64,000 bases of DNA from Tenacibaculum skagerrakense (GTDB taxonomy: Bacteria > Bacteroidota > Bacteroidia > Flavobacteriales > Flavobacteriaceae). The translations under genes and the position numbers were made by a program. A model generated the notes under the pieces. That model saw only the letters and a program-made list of their open reading frames with translations, was not told where the DNA came from and ran no database searches. Within the stretch, counting starts at the first letter, position 1. Each line of letters begins with the position of its first letter. Positions 35,006 to 44,796 of this stretch are shown here, piece after piece. The stretch spans positions 62,001 through 126,000 of the forward strand of contig NZ_SLXM01000004.1 of NCBI RefSeq assembly GCF_004345825.1, given 5' to 3'.

Positions 35006-35560
35006 TTAAACCGTCATGATTTCCTTTTCTTTAACAACAAGCTTTTCATCAATAAGCTTTACATATTTGTCTGTTAAAGTTTGAATATCAGCTTCTGTGT
35101 TTTTTTTCATATCATCAGAAACATCTAACTTTTTAATTTCATTATTAGCATCTTTTCTAGCGTTTCTAACACCAACTTTTGCATGCTCAGCCTCTGCCTT
35201 TGCTTGTTTAGCTAAGTTACGACGACGTTCTTCTGTTAATGGTGGAACATTTATAATGATGTTTTCACCATTATTCATTGGATTAAAACCTATGTTAGCA
35301 ATCATAATTGCTTTTTCAATTTCTTGCAACATGTTTTTTTCCCAAGGCTGAATAGAAATTGTTCTAGCGTCTGGAGTATTAACATTTGCAACTTGGCTTA
35401 AAGGCGTTGCAGATCCATAATAATCTACTTGAATATTAGCTAACATTGCTGGAGAAGCTTTTCCAGCTCTAATACTTCTTAACTCTTTCTCTAAGTGAGA
35501 AATTGCGCTATCCATAGCTTCTTTAGTACTATCTAATATAAAATCTATTTCTTCTGTCAT
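35006..35560 (-). CDS. frr: Ribosome recycling factor
   Basis: Splits post-termination ribosomes together with EF-G. 184 residues, the normal size, with the three-helix bundle pattern and conserved stretches LRSIRAGKASPAML, ISIQPWEKNMLQEIEKAI and PPLTEERRRNLAKQAK. It lies 41 bases downstream of pyrH, an almost universal neighbour, and is followed by a terminator. Confidence 0.97.
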   Translation of the reverse strand: MTEEIDFILDSTKEAMDSAISHLEKELRSIRAGKASPAMLANIQVDYYGSATPLSQVANVNTPDARTISIQPWEKNMLQEIEKAIMIANIGFNPMNNGENIIINVPPLTEERRRNLAKQAKAEAEHAKVGVRNARKDANNEIKKLDVSDDMKKNTEADIQTLTDKYVKLIDEKLVVKEKEIMTV

Positions 35561-35601
35561 CTTTCAAAAATTTGTTAATCGATATAATTAAATATGATGA
35601 T

Positions 35602-36345
<744 letters not shown>

Positions 36346-36357
36346 TTACTCACAAAA

Positions 36358-36381
36358 AAACCTTGCCAAAAAGCAAGGTTT
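36358..36381 (-). terminator. tsf terminator
   Basis: AAACCTTGC (36358-36366) pairs with GCAAGGTTT (36373-36381), with a T-run on the minus-strand downstream side. It separates rpsB-tsf from pyrH-frr. Confidence 0.8.
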
Positions 36382-36406
36382 CTTAAAAAATATGTTCGAA
36401 TTAGAA

Positions 36407-37375
36407 TTAACCTAAAGTTACTCTAACGAAATTTTTAACTTCTACATCACCATAAGAAGAAACATATTCTGCAACAGTTTTCTTATCATCTTTGATGAAG
36501 TTTTGATCTAATAAACACTGCTCTTGATCTAAAGTAGTGTTATCAGAGATAAATCTTTCGATTTTACCTGGTAAGATTTTATCCCAAATTTGCTCTGGTT
36601 TACCTTCAGCTTTTAATTGCTCTTTTGCTGTTTCTTCTGCTTGAGCCATAGCCTCGTCAGTTAACTGTAATCTAGATACGAATTGAGGAACGTTCTTTAA
36701 AGTTTTACCTAAACGAACTAACTCTTCATTATCTTTAATAATTGCAGCAATTCTAGCTTCAGTTTCAGCGGCTACATACTCTGGAGTGAAATCTTTATAA
36801 GATAAAGTAGTTGCACCCATAGAAGCAGCTTGCATAGCTAAATCTTTAGTTAATTCAGCAGCTTTATCAATAGCTTTTGTAATTCCAACTAAAGCAGCAA
36901 TTTTACCAACGTGAGTATAAGATCCTACATAAGGAGCTTCAATTCTTTCGAAAGAAGGAATCTCAATTTTCTCACCGATAACACCAGTTTGCTCGATTAA
37001 TTTCTCAGCAACAGTATTACCATCACCAAAATCAGCAGCTAAGAAGTCTTCTTTATTAGTGAAATTAATAGCGATGTCAACAAATTGTTGTGCTAATTCT
37101 TTATAACTATCGTTTTTAGCAACGAAATCTGTTTCACATGCTAAAACGATTGCTACTCCATAAGTGTTGTCATCACTAACTTTAGCGATAGCTACACCTT
37201 CAGATGAATCACGATCTGCTCTTTTAGCAGCAATTTTTTGTCCTTTTTTACGTAAGATTTCAATAGCTTTATCGAAGTCTCCTTCAGCTTCTACTAAAGC
37301 TTTCTTACAGTCCATCATTCCTGCACCAGTAGTTTCTCTTAACTTTTTTACGTCTGCAGCGCTAATTTTTGACAT
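36407..37375 (-). CDS. tsf: Elongation factor Ts
   Basis: Nucleotide exchange factor for EF-Tu. 322 residues. The N-terminal UBA-like domain (VKKLRETTGAGMMDCKKALVEAEGDFDKAIEILRKKG, about 8-45) is followed by the core with VALACETDFVAKN-type VLACETDFVAKNDSY, then the dimerisation modules ending DNTTLDQEQCLLDQNFIKDDKKTV. The length includes the extra repeat found in Bacteroidota EF-Ts. It follows rpsB, as in most bacteria. Confidence 0.97.
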   Translation of the reverse strand: MSKISAADVKKLRETTGAGMMDCKKALVEAEGDFDKAIEILRKKGQKIAAKRADRDSSEGVAIAKVSDDNTYGVAIVLACETDFVAKNDSYKELAQQFVDIAINFTNKEDFLAADFGDGNTVAEKLIEQTGVIGEKIEIPSFERIEAPYVGSYTHVGKIAALVGITKAIDKAAELTKDLAMQAASMGATTLSYKDFTPEYVAAETEARIAAIIKDNEELVRLGKTLKNVPQFVSRLQLTDEAMAQAEETAKEQLKAEGKPEQIWDKILPGKIERFISDNTTLDQEQCLLDQNFIKDDKKTVAEYVSSYGDVEVKNFVRVTLG

Positions 37376-37461
37376 TTTATGTTTTTTTATTAGTTGTATT
37401 AATTATTACAAGGATATAATAAAATAAAGGTTCCAATGTAATGAAACCTTTAAATTAAAAT

Positions 37462-38214
37462 TTATTTAGCTTCTTCAGCTTCTACTTCTGTAGCATCTAC
37501 GTCTTTGTCAGCTTTCGTCTTTTCTTTGTCAGCTTTTCTTTCAGCTAATCCTTCAGAAATTGATTCAGTTACATATGATAAAACTTTATCAATTGACTTA
37601 GAAGCGTCATCGTTTGCAGGAATTACAAAATCAATCGGTCTTGGATCAGAGTTTGTATCAACCATTGCAAAGATTGGAATGTTTAATTTTTGTGCTTCAG
37701 CAACAGCGATGTGCTCTTTCTTAACATCAATTACAAATAATGCACCTGGTAAACGAGTCATGTCAGAAATAGAACCTAAGTTTTTCTCTAACTTTTCACG
37801 TTGACGGTTAATTTGTAATTTTTCTCTTTTTGATAGTGCATCAAAAGAACCATCTTGCTTCATTCTATCGATAGAAGCCATTTTCTTTACAGCTTTACGA
37901 ATAGTAACGAAGTTAGTTAACATACCACCTGGCCATCTTTCAGTGATGTAAGGCATGTTTACTGATTTTGCTTTTTCAGCAACGATATCTTTTGCTTGCT
38001 TCTTAGTTGCAACGAATAAGATTTTACGTCCTGAGTTAGCTATTTTTTGTAAAGCTGCAGTAGCTTCATCAATTTTAGCTGAAGTTTTATACAAGTCGAT
38101 GATGTGAACACCATTGCGTTCTGTATAAATGTAAGGAGCCATGTTTGGGTTCCACTTTCTTGTTAAGTGACCAAAGTGTACTCCACTTTCTAATAATTCT
38201 TGAATGTTTGCCAT
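37462..38214 (-). CDS. rpsB: 30S ribosomal protein S2
   Basis: 250 residues when started at the ATG 38214 (MANIQELLESGVHFGHLTRKWNPNM…), the standard S2 N-terminus; an upstream in-frame start at 38253 would add 13 atypical residues. The motifs GRKILFVATKKQAKDI, ERWPGGMLTNF and PIFAMVDTNSDPRPIDFVIPANDD are canonical. The C-terminal tail is Lys/Glu-rich (KADKEKTKADKDVDATEVEAEEAK), a common low-complexity extension. Part of the rplM-rpsI-rpsB-tsf cluster. Confidence 0.97.
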   Translation of the reverse strand: MANIQELLESGVHFGHLTRKWNPNMAPYIYTERNGVHIIDLYKTSAKIDEATAALQKIANSGRKILFVATKKQAKDIVAEKAKSVNMPYITERWPGGMLTNFVTIRKAVKKMASIDRMKQDGSFDALSKREKLQINRQREKLEKNLGSISDMTRLPGALFVIDVKKEHIAVAEAQKLNIPIFAMVDTNSDPRPIDFVIPANDDASKSIDKVLSYVTESISEGLAERKADKEKTKADKDVDATEVEAEEAK

Positions 38215-38364
38215 TTTAATAAATGTGTTTACGTTCTGTTTTCGCAATAGCACAGTAGTTTTACGTCTGAACTATTTAGATACTAAACTGTTAATAAAAA
38301 TTTTAATCTTATAATAACAGTCTCGAAACATTGTAAATATGCTGAAACAAGTCCAGCATACATA

Positions 38365-38751
38365 TTAACGCTTAGAGAACTGGAATTTCTTACGAGCTTT
38401 CTTCTGACCGAATTTCTTACGCTCAACCATTCTTGGATCACGAGTTAATAATCCTTCTGGCTTTAATACTGCTTTGTGCTCTTCGTTTATTGAAACTAAA
38501 GCTCTAGTGATAGCTAAACGAATTGCTTCAGCTTGACCAGTAACTCCACCACCATAAACATTTACTTTAATGTCATAAGAACCTAAGTTTTCAGTTAACA
38601 TTAAAGGTTGTTGAACTTTATACTGTAAAGTTGGAGTAGTGAAATAGTTTTTAAATTCTCTCTTGTTGATAGTAATGTTTCCATTTCCTTCAGAAACATA
38701 TACACGAGCAACAGCTGTTTTTCTTCTACCTATTTTGTGAACTGTTTCCAT
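38365..38751 (-). CDS. rpsI: 30S ribosomal protein S9
   Basis: 128 residues with the S9 pattern: HKIGRRKTAVARVYVSEGNG at the start, VYGGGVTGQAEAIRLAITRAL in the middle, and the C-terminal basic tail RDPRMVERKKFGQKKARKKFQFSKR, whose last Arg reaches the P site. Its start codon overlaps the rplM stop by one base, so the two are translationally coupled. Confidence 0.98.
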   Translation of the reverse strand: METVHKIGRRKTAVARVYVSEGNGNITINKREFKNYFTTPTLQYKVQQPLMLTENLGSYDIKVNVYGGGVTGQAEAIRLAITRALVSINEEHKAVLKPEGLLTRDPRMVERKKFGQKKARKKFQFSKR

Positions 38752-39206
38752 TATTTAAGATCGTTAAGGTTAATAGATTTTGGTTTTTGAGCTTCTTGTC
38801 CGTGCTCTGTACCAGCATACACATATAAATTTCTAAATAATGCGCTACCTAATGTGTTTTTTGGTAACATACCTTTTACTGCTTTTTCGATTAATCTTGT
38901 AGGATTTTTATCGAACATTTCTTGTGCAGTAAGCGATCTTTGTCCACCTGGATAACCTGTGTGACGGATGTAAGTTTTGTTAGCCCACTTACTTCCAGTT
39001 AAATTGATCTTGTCTGCGTTGATAATTACTACGTTATCACCACAATCAACGTGAGGTGTGTAGTTAGGCTTGTATTTACCTCTAATAAGTTTTGCAACTT
39101 TAGAAGCTAAACGACCTAATGACTGCCCGTCCGCATCAACTAAAACCCACTCTTTGTTTACAGTAGCTTTGTTAGCCGATACCGTTTTGTAACTTAATGT
39201 GTTCAT
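38751..39206 (-). CDS. rplM: 50S ribosomal protein L13
   Basis: 151 residues: WVLVDADGQSLGRLASKVAKLIRGKYKPNYTPHVDCGDNVVIINADKI and RLIEKAVKGMLPKNTLG are L13 hallmarks. First gene of the ribosomal cluster with a strong consensus promoter upstream, and one base of overlap with rpsI. Confidence 0.98.
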   Translation of the reverse strand: MNTLSYKTVSANKATVNKEWVLVDADGQSLGRLASKVAKLIRGKYKPNYTPHVDCGDNVVIINADKINLTGSKWANKTYIRHTGYPGGQRSLTAQEMFDKNPTRLIEKAVKGMLPKNTLGSALFRNLYVYAGTEHGQEAQKPKSINLNDLK

Positions 39207-39261
39207 ACACGATTTAGTTTTTGTCTGTTAATAATTAATTTATTTCCTTAAAAAAGGAGTG

Positions 39262-39292
39262 CAAATTTACAATTATTTATTTTACTGACAAA
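39262..39292 (-). promoter_or_regulatory. Promoter of the rplM-rpsI-rpsB-tsf cluster
   Basis: On the minus strand TTTG (39292-39289), a 19-base spacer and TAAATTTG (39269-39262) are an excellent match to the Bacteroidota consensus. The leader before rplM would be about 50 bases. Confidence 0.75.
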
Positions 39293-39364
39293 TAGTAAGT
39301 TGCTTTTGTTTTCATTTATACAAAGCCTTTTTTAAATTAACATATTATTAAGAGAATTCTGCTA

Positions 39365-39372
39365 TACTTTTG
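39365..39372 (+). promoter_or_regulatory. Putative -7 box of the DUF5916 gene
   Basis: TACTTTTG, a TAnnTTTG match, lies 20 bases before the ATG at 39393. No -33 TTG is present at standard spacing. Confidence 0.4.
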
Positions 39373-39392
39373 AAGTTCAATAAAACTTACTA

Positions 39393-42017
39393 ATGAGAGC
39401 GAGATATTTACTCCTGTTTCTTGGCTTGTTTACAAGTTCATATATCTATTGTCAAGAAAATTCGAATTCAGTTACAGTTCCTAAGAAGAAGTATCATACA
39501 AAGAAAATGATAACGCTTCCTAAAATTGATGGAATTATTTCCGATAAAGCTTGGGATCATTTAGATTGGGGGGAAGATTTTACTGAAAAGGTTCCTGATG
39601 AAGGCACTCCACCAACTTATCAAACCAAATTCAAAATCGGATACGATGAAAAATATCTGTACATAGCACTTAGAGCTTTTGATGATGAGCCTGAAAAAAT
39701 AGAGCAACGATTGTCTCGAAGAGATGGTTTTGCAGGAGACAGAATAAATGTAATCATTGATAGTTATCACGATAAAAGAACTGCTTTTGTTTTTACTGTT
39801 ACTGCTGCAGGTGTAAAAGGAGAAGAATTGGCAACTCAAAATGGACAAAGTTGGGATGCTAGTTGGAACCCTATTTGGTATACAGATGCAGTTGTAGATG
39901 ATAAAGGTTGGACTGCTGAAATGAAAATTCCTTTTTCACAATTACGTTTTGGAAAAGCAGAAGAGCAGGTTTGGGGATTAAACATTAACAGAATGCTGTT
40001 TCGAAAGCAAGAACGATCTCTTTGGCAGCGAATTCCGAATGAAGTATCTGGTTTTATTAGTGAAGCAGGAGAATTGCATGGATTGAAAGGGTTGAAGTCT
40101 CAAAAGCAGTTAGAGATACAGCCTTTTACTGTTTTTCAATACGATACATACGAAAAAGAAGGAAATAATCCTTTTAGAGATGGAAGTGATTTTGGTTTCA
40201 ATGCAGGTTTAGACGCAAAAATTGGAATTACTAATGATTTAACATTGGATTTGACTGTAAATCCTGATTTTGGACAAGTAGAAGCAGATCCGGGTGCCAT
40301 TGCTTTAGATGGATTTCAGATTTTTTTCAATGAACAACGACCATTTTTTGTAGAAAATAAAAACATTTTTGATTTTCAATTTGCAGATGGGTCTGATAAT
40401 GTTTTCTACAGCAGAAGAATAGGAAGATCTCCTCAAGGAAGTGCAAATGCTACTTCAAACGAATTTGTTGATACACCTAATAACACTACTATTTTAGGAG
40501 CAGCAAAGTTTTCTGGTAAAACAAGAGATGGTTGGTCAATTGGTGTTTTAGAAACTGTTACTTCTAATGAATATGCAGTAATTGATGCGAATGGTTCTAG
40601 AAGAGAAGAACTGGTAGAGCCTTTAACTAATTATTTTGTTGCAAGAGCACAAAAAGATTTTAATGAGCGTAATAGTTATATAGGTGGAGTTTTTACATCT
40701 ACTAACAGGAATTTAGATGGTAAGTTAAACTTTTTGAGAAAGTCTGCCTACACTGGAGGATTAGATTTTAGACATGAATGGCATAATAGAGATTATTATA
40801 TTCAGAGTAATTTAGTGGCTAGTCATGTAGTAGGAAGTAAAGAAGCAATCCAAGCAACTCAAGAGTCGTTAACACATTTATTTCAACGAGTAGATGCTAG
40901 TCATGTTGAAGTAGATCCAAATAGAACTTCATTAACCGGAACCGGAGGTAGGGTTTTTGGAGGAAAAAGAGGAGGAGGAAATTGGCGTTACTGGGCAAGT
41001 GTTAATTGGCGTTCACCAGAATTAGAGCTTAATGATATTGGTTTTTTGAGGAGGACTGATGAAATTAGACAGTCGGCGAGTGTGAGTTATTTATGGCAAG
41101 TTCCAACAAAAACATACAGAGATGCTCGTGTTGAGCTTTTTCAATTATCCTCTTTTGATTTTGAAGGTAATTATAATAGAATGGAGTATAGTCTTCAAGG
41201 AAATATAAATTGGATAAATAATTGGTGGACAGAATTGCAGTTAGTGCATAAACCAAGAATTTTCATAAATACCTTTTTAAGAGGAGGTCCAAGATGGCGT
41301 TTTTCTGAAGAAAATTATATGGTATTGTTTTTTGGTTCAGATCAGAGTAAGAAAGTTAATTTTAGAATTGGATATATCAAAAGTGGAACAGAACAAAACA
41401 ACTTTTCATTTACAAGGTACGTGTTTGGTTTAAATTACCAACCATTTGATTCTTTTAATGCTTCATTAACTACTGAATATACTGAAGATCCAAATAAAAC
41501 TCAATATGTGAGTGAAGCAGATTATGGTTCGGTAAAAAGATATATTTTAGGAAATATTGATCAAAAAACATGGAGTACAACTTTACGACTTAATTATAGT
41601 ATCAATCCAAATTTGTCGATTCAATATTATGGACAACCTTTTATCTCAAGAGGAAGGTACAATAACTTTAATTATGTGAATAATTCGATAGCTAAAGATT
41701 TGAATGAACGTGTTGTATGGTATGCTAATAATCAAATTCAACAATCATCTAGCGGTGATTATTTAGTAGATGAAGATGCAAATGGTGTTACAGATTATCA
41801 ATTTTCAAATCCTAATTTCTCGTTTGTTCAGTTTAGGTCGAATTTAGTAGCAAGATGGGAATATATTCCAGGTTCAGAGTTGTTCTTAGTTTGGGCTCAA
41901 GGAACAACAGGAAATGTAGATTCAGATAGATCTTTATTAGGAGGTTTAAATAATCAAATTTTAGAGAACACACTACAAAATACTTTTCTTATAAAAGCTA
42001 CATACAGATTTCTTTAA
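39393..42017 (+). CDS. DUF5916 protein with CBM9-like N-terminal domain, outer-membrane barrel
   Basis: 874 residues with a signal peptide (ending IYCQ). The N-terminal 200 residues form a carbohydrate-binding-family-9-like sandwich (LPKIDGIISDKAWDHLDW, FKIGYDEKYLYIALRAFDDEP, GWTAEMKIPFSQLRF). The rest is the DUF5916 barrel: VNPDFGQVEADPGAIALDGFQIFFNEQRPFFVE is the family's most conserved stretch, and many aromatic strands run to a terminal YRFL. These proteins are common in Bacteroidota, often mis-annotated as hydrolases, and their substrate is unknown. It has its own -7 box and a strong terminator. Confidence 0.88.
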   Translation: MRARYLLLFLGLFTSSYIYCQENSNSVTVPKKKYHTKKMITLPKIDGIISDKAWDHLDWGEDFTEKVPDEGTPPTYQTKFKIGYDEKYLYIALRAFDDEPEKIEQRLSRRDGFAGDRINVIIDSYHDKRTAFVFTVTAAGVKGEELATQNGQSWDASWNPIWYTDAVVDDKGWTAEMKIPFSQLRFGKAEEQVWGLNINRMLFRKQERSLWQRIPNEVSGFISEAGELHGLKGLKSQKQLEIQPFTVFQYDTYEKEGNNPFRDGSDFGFNAGLDAKIGITNDLTLDLTVNPDFGQVEADPGAIALDGFQIFFNEQRPFFVENKNIFDFQFADGSDNVFYSRRIGRSPQGSANATSNEFVDTPNNTTILGAAKFSGKTRDGWSIGVLETVTSNEYAVIDANGSRREELVEPLTNYFVARAQKDFNERNSYIGGVFTSTNRNLDGKLNFLRKSAYTGGLDFRHEWHNRDYYIQSNLVASHVVGSKEAIQATQESLTHLFQRVDASHVEVDPNRTSLTGTGGRVFGGKRGGGNWRYWASVNWRSPELELNDIGFLRRTDEIRQSASVSYLWQVPTKTYRDARVELFQLSSFDFEGNYNRMEYSLQGNINWINNWWTELQLVHKPRIFINTFLRGGPRWRFSEENYMVLFFGSDQSKKVNFRIGYIKSGTEQNNFSFTRYVFGLNYQPFDSFNASLTTEYTEDPNKTQYVSEADYGSVKRYILGNIDQKTWSTTLRLNYSINPNLSIQYYGQPFISRGRYNNFNYVNNSIAKDLNERVVWYANNQIQQSSSGDYLVDEDANGVTDYQFSNPNFSFVQFRSNLVARWEYIPGSELFLVWAQGTTGNVDSDRSLLGGLNNQILENTLQNTFLIKATYRFL

Positions 42018-42040
42018 AAAAGAAACAGAGAAACACAAAA

Positions 42041-42068
42041 AAACCATCAGAATTCTGATGGTTTTTTT
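42041..42068. terminator. Bidirectional terminator
   Basis: AAACCATCAG / CTGATGGTTT around an AATT loop, with runs of A before and T after, between the converging DUF5916 and OmpA-like genes. Confidence 0.85.
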
Positions 42069-42087
42069 TATGCTTTGTAAAATTATA

Positions 42088-42939
42088 CTACTCTACTTTT
42101 TGGTCTAATAAATCAAAGAATTGATTTAATCGTGGTAAAATAATAATTTTTGTACGTCTGTTTTTTGCCTTATTTGCTGGAGTATCATTAGCAGCTAAAG
42201 GAATATAGCTACTTCTACCTGCAGCGATTAAACGCTCTGGAGCAACTTCATATTTACTTTGTAACTCACGTACAATTGCAGTTGATCTTTTAACACTTAA
42301 GTCCCAGTTGTCTTTTAACGTTGAGTTTTCAGCAATTGGAGTGTTATCAGTATGACCTTCAATCATTACATCCATTTGAGGTTGAGCGTTAACAACAGTA
42401 GCAACTTTCTTAAGTACTTTAGAAGCTTTGTCTGTAATTGTGTAGCTTCCGCTTTTGAATAATAACTTATCAGAAATAGAAATAAATACTACAGTTTTTT
42501 CAACGTTCACTTCGATGTCTTCGTCATCAATTCCATCTTGTAATTCTTTCTTTAAATGGAAAGCAACTACTAAGTTAAGTGAATCTTTTTTAGAAGCTGC
42601 TGCTCTAATTTTATTGATGTACTTATCTTTCTTGCTTAACTGAGATAACGTTTCTTTAATATTGTCGTTTGCACCTTTAGTAAGCACAGTTAAGTTCTCA
42701 ACTTGTTGAATAGTATTTTCTTTATCCTTTTTTAGTTCATCTATTCTTGCTTCTAAATCTTTAGACCTATCTTGAAATTTGTCTTTTTCTACTAAACATT
42801 TAGTCAAGTTAGTTTTTACTGTTAACAATTCTTCTTTGGTTTGCTCATGTTTTGCTTTTAATGCTTCAAGCTCTTTATTAGCAGCACAAGACATCAACAA
42901 AAGACTGGCTGATACAAATAATACTATTTTTTTCATCAT
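42088..42939 (-). CDS. OmpA/MotB family peptidoglycan-binding lipoprotein
   Basis: 283 residues. A lipobox LLLMSC (Cys18) gives an outer-membrane lipoprotein anchor. A long coiled coil (about 22-110) serves as a spacer, and the C-terminal OmpA domain (about 145-275) contains IEGHTDNTPI, NWDLSVKRSTAIVREL and AAGRSSYIPLAANDTPANKAKNRRTKI, with the expected Asp and Arg contacts for diaminopimelate. It presumably tethers the outer membrane to the cell wall. A TAAATTTG box at 42963-42970 (minus strand) is a likely -7 element. Confidence 0.92.
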   Translation of the reverse strand: MMKKIVLFVSASLLLMSCAANKELEALKAKHEQTKEELLTVKTNLTKCLVEKDKFQDRSKDLEARIDELKKDKENTIQQVENLTVLTKGANDNIKETLSQLSKKDKYINKIRAAASKKDSLNLVVAFHLKKELQDGIDDEDIEVNVEKTVVFISISDKLLFKSGSYTITDKASKVLKKVATVVNAQPQMDVMIEGHTDNTPIAENSTLKDNWDLSVKRSTAIVRELQSKYEVAPERLIAAGRSSYIPLAANDTPANKAKNRRTKIIILPRLNQFFDLLDQKVE

Positions 42940-42962
42940 ATATTATAGTTAATGGTAAGATA

Positions 42963-42970
42963 CAAATTTA
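42963..42970 (-). promoter_or_regulatory. Putative -7 box of the OmpA-like gene
   Basis: The minus strand reads TAAATTTG, 23 bases upstream of the ATG. The -33 element is not clear. Confidence 0.4.
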
Positions 42971-43024
42971 AGAAAATGATTAAACTATGAGGTTATGTTA
43001 ACGCTATTTTAGCGGATATTACTT

Positions 43025-43032
43025 TATTTTTG
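43025..43032 (+). promoter_or_regulatory. Putative -7 box of apbE
   Basis: TATTTTTG lies 21 bases before the ATG at 43054. It overlaps a possible upstream TTG start at 43030, which makes that start unlikely. Confidence 0.45.
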
Positions 43033-43053
43033 TTAAATAAACATAAATCATCC

Positions 43054-44028
43054 ATGTTAAGACAATATTTATTTCTTTCAATTTTTATTTTAATAACCTT
43101 TAATGCTTGTAAAACAGAAAAAAAAGACACGTACACAAAGTTACAAGGTAATATTTTTGGCACAACTTATACTATTGTGTACAAGAGTTCTGAGAATTAT
43201 CAAGAAGAGATTGATAAAGTATTTGAAGATTTTAATAACTCATTATCAACCTATATTCCAAGCTCTATAATTTCAAAAGTTAATAATAATGAAAATTCGG
43301 TTATTGTGGATTCTTATTTTATAGAAGCTTTTGAAAAAGCAAAAAAGATTTATAATGAAACAGATGGTTTTTTTGATCCAACAATCGGTAAATTAATTAA
43401 TGCTTATGGATTTGGTTCTGGAAAAGAAATAAATAATCTTACTACTGAAGAAGTAGATTCTTTAAAGCAGTTGATGGGATTTGAAAAAATTGTGTTAAAG
43501 GAGAATAAAGTACTTAAACCTGATGAAATCGAGTTTAATGTAAATGCTTTTGCTAAGGGTTTAGGAGTTGATGTGATTGGAAGATTGTTAGAAAGTAAAA
43601 AAATTGAAAACTATTTAGTTGAAATAGGTGGAGAAATAAGAGCTAGAGGAATGAGTCCTAGAAACTCTTTTTGGAAAGTAGCGATTGATGATCCGAATAC
43701 TGATGGTACAAGAAGTCAATCTAGAACCATAGAATTGAATAACCAATCGATGGCTACTTCTGGAAATTACCGAAAATTTAAAGTAAATAGCAACGGAGAA
43801 AAAGTTGTGCATACTGTAAATCCAAAAACTGGTTTGGCTCAAGAAAATAATTTACTCAGCGCTTCTGTTTTGATAGAAGGTGATTGTGCTGATGTTGATG
43901 CCTATGCAACTGCTTTTATGGCTATGGGATTAGAAGATACAAAAGCTTTTCTGATAGCTCATCCTGAATTAAAAGTAGTGTTGTTGTATGCAAATAAGGA
44001 AGGAGAAATTCTTGAGTTTACTAATTAA
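43054..44028 (+). CDS. apbE: FAD:protein FMN transferase (ApbE), lipoprotein
   Basis: Attaches FMN covalently to Thr or Ser of periplasmic flavoproteins such as Na+-NQR or RNF subunits. With the ATG at 43054 it is 324 residues with a lipobox (FNAC, Cys19). Family motifs are present: FGTTYTIVY, FVDPTIGKL-like FFDPTIGKLINAYGFG, VNAFAKGLGVDVIGRLL, LVEIGGEIRARG, MATSGNYRKF, HTVNPKTG, and DVDAYATAFMAMG with the Mg-binding Asp residues. Its stop overlaps that of the converging methyltransferase gene by 4 bases. Confidence 0.94.
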   Translation: MLRQYLFLSIFILITFNACKTEKKDTYTKLQGNIFGTTYTIVYKSSENYQEEIDKVFEDFNNSLSTYIPSSIISKVNNNENSVIVDSYFIEAFEKAKKIYNETDGFFDPTIGKLINAYGFGSGKEINNLTTEEVDSLKQLMGFEKIVLKENKVLKPDEIEFNVNAFAKGLGVDVIGRLLESKKIENYLVEIGGEIRARGMSPRNSFWKVAIDDPNTDGTRSQSRTIELNNQSMATSGNYRKFKVNSNGEKVVHTVNPKTGLAQENNLLSASVLIEGDCADVDAYATAFMAMGLEDTKAFLIAHPELKVVLLYANKEGEILEFTN

Positions 44029-44795
44029 TTTTTATAGCAAACAGGTAAGATTTCAGTTTCATCTAATGCATATTTTGTAACTAATTCTGAAGGAATTTTT
44101 TCGTAGTATTTTATTTCGTTTACTTCAAATCCTGCAGAGCGCAATTTGTCAAAGTAGTCCATTCCGTAAATACGAACATGATCGTATTGTCCGAATACTT
44201 TTGCTCTTTCTTTTGGGTCAGTAACTGAGTCATCTTCAAAAGTTTTAGTTCTTTCAATGTCTTGAGGTATTTGAAAAATTCCAAACCCACCTGGTTTCAT
44301 AACTCTAAATAACTCTTGCATTGCTTTTTTGTCATTCGGTACATGTTCAAACACATGATTACAAAAAATAATATCAAAAGAATTATCATCAAAAGGTAAA
44401 TCGCAAATATCGGCCTTAACATCAGCTAATGGAGATTCAAGATCTGAAGTTACATATTCTAAGTTTTTCTGATGTCTAAATCGACTATAAAAGCATTGCT
44501 CTGGAGCAATATGTAAAAGCTTTTTCTTTTCTTTTGAAGTAAAAAAGTCAGTTTCGTTTTTTAAATATAACCACATTAAACGATGTCTTTCTAAAGATAG
44601 TGTAGATGGAGAAAGTACATTTTTTCGTTGTACTTCATATCCATAAGGAAGCATCTTTCTGAAAGATTTCCCATCAATTGGGTCAGTGAATTTTTTTCCT
44701 TTCAACCAAAAAGTTAAGAAATACCTTACTGGGTAACTAAGCTTAATGAGTAAAGGTCTTGGTATGGTGTTTAATATGGACTGAAAAAGAGACAA
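44025..44795 (-). CDS. Class I SAM-dependent methyltransferase
   Basis: 256 residues. A basic hydrophobic N-terminus (IPRPLLIKLSYPVRYFLTFWLKGKK) could bind membrane. The Methyltransf_11 core follows: KKLLHIAPEQCF (motif I, without the classic GxGxG), YVTSDLESPLADVKADICDLPFDDNSFDIIFCNHVFEHV, then MKPGGFGIFQIP. The substrate is unknown; related proteins are often linked to cell-surface polysaccharide or lipid genes. It follows map by 1 base and ends in a 4-base overlap with convergent apbE. Confidence 0.88.
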   Translation of the reverse strand: MSLFQSILNTIPRPLLIKLSYPVRYFLTFWLKGKKFTDPIDGKSFRKMLPYGYEVQRKNVLSPSTLSLERHRLMWLYLKNETDFFTSKEKKKLLHIAPEQCFYSRFRHQKNLEYVTSDLESPLADVKADICDLPFDDNSFDIIFCNHVFEHVPNDKKAMQELFRVMKPGGFGIFQIPQDIERTKTFEDDSVTDPKERAKVFGQYDHVRIYGMDYFDKLRSAGFEVNEIKYYEKIPSELVTKYALDETEILPVCYKN

Positions 44796-44796
44796 T

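Noticed and set aside
37426..37451. Possible terminator between tsf and rpsB
   Set aside because: Only a 7-bp A/T-rich stem with a long loop; rpsB and tsf are expected to be co-transcribed.
38215..38253. Upstream extension of rpsB by 13 residues
   Set aside because: S2 proteins of this group begin MANIQELLESGVHFGH; the extension is not conserved-looking.
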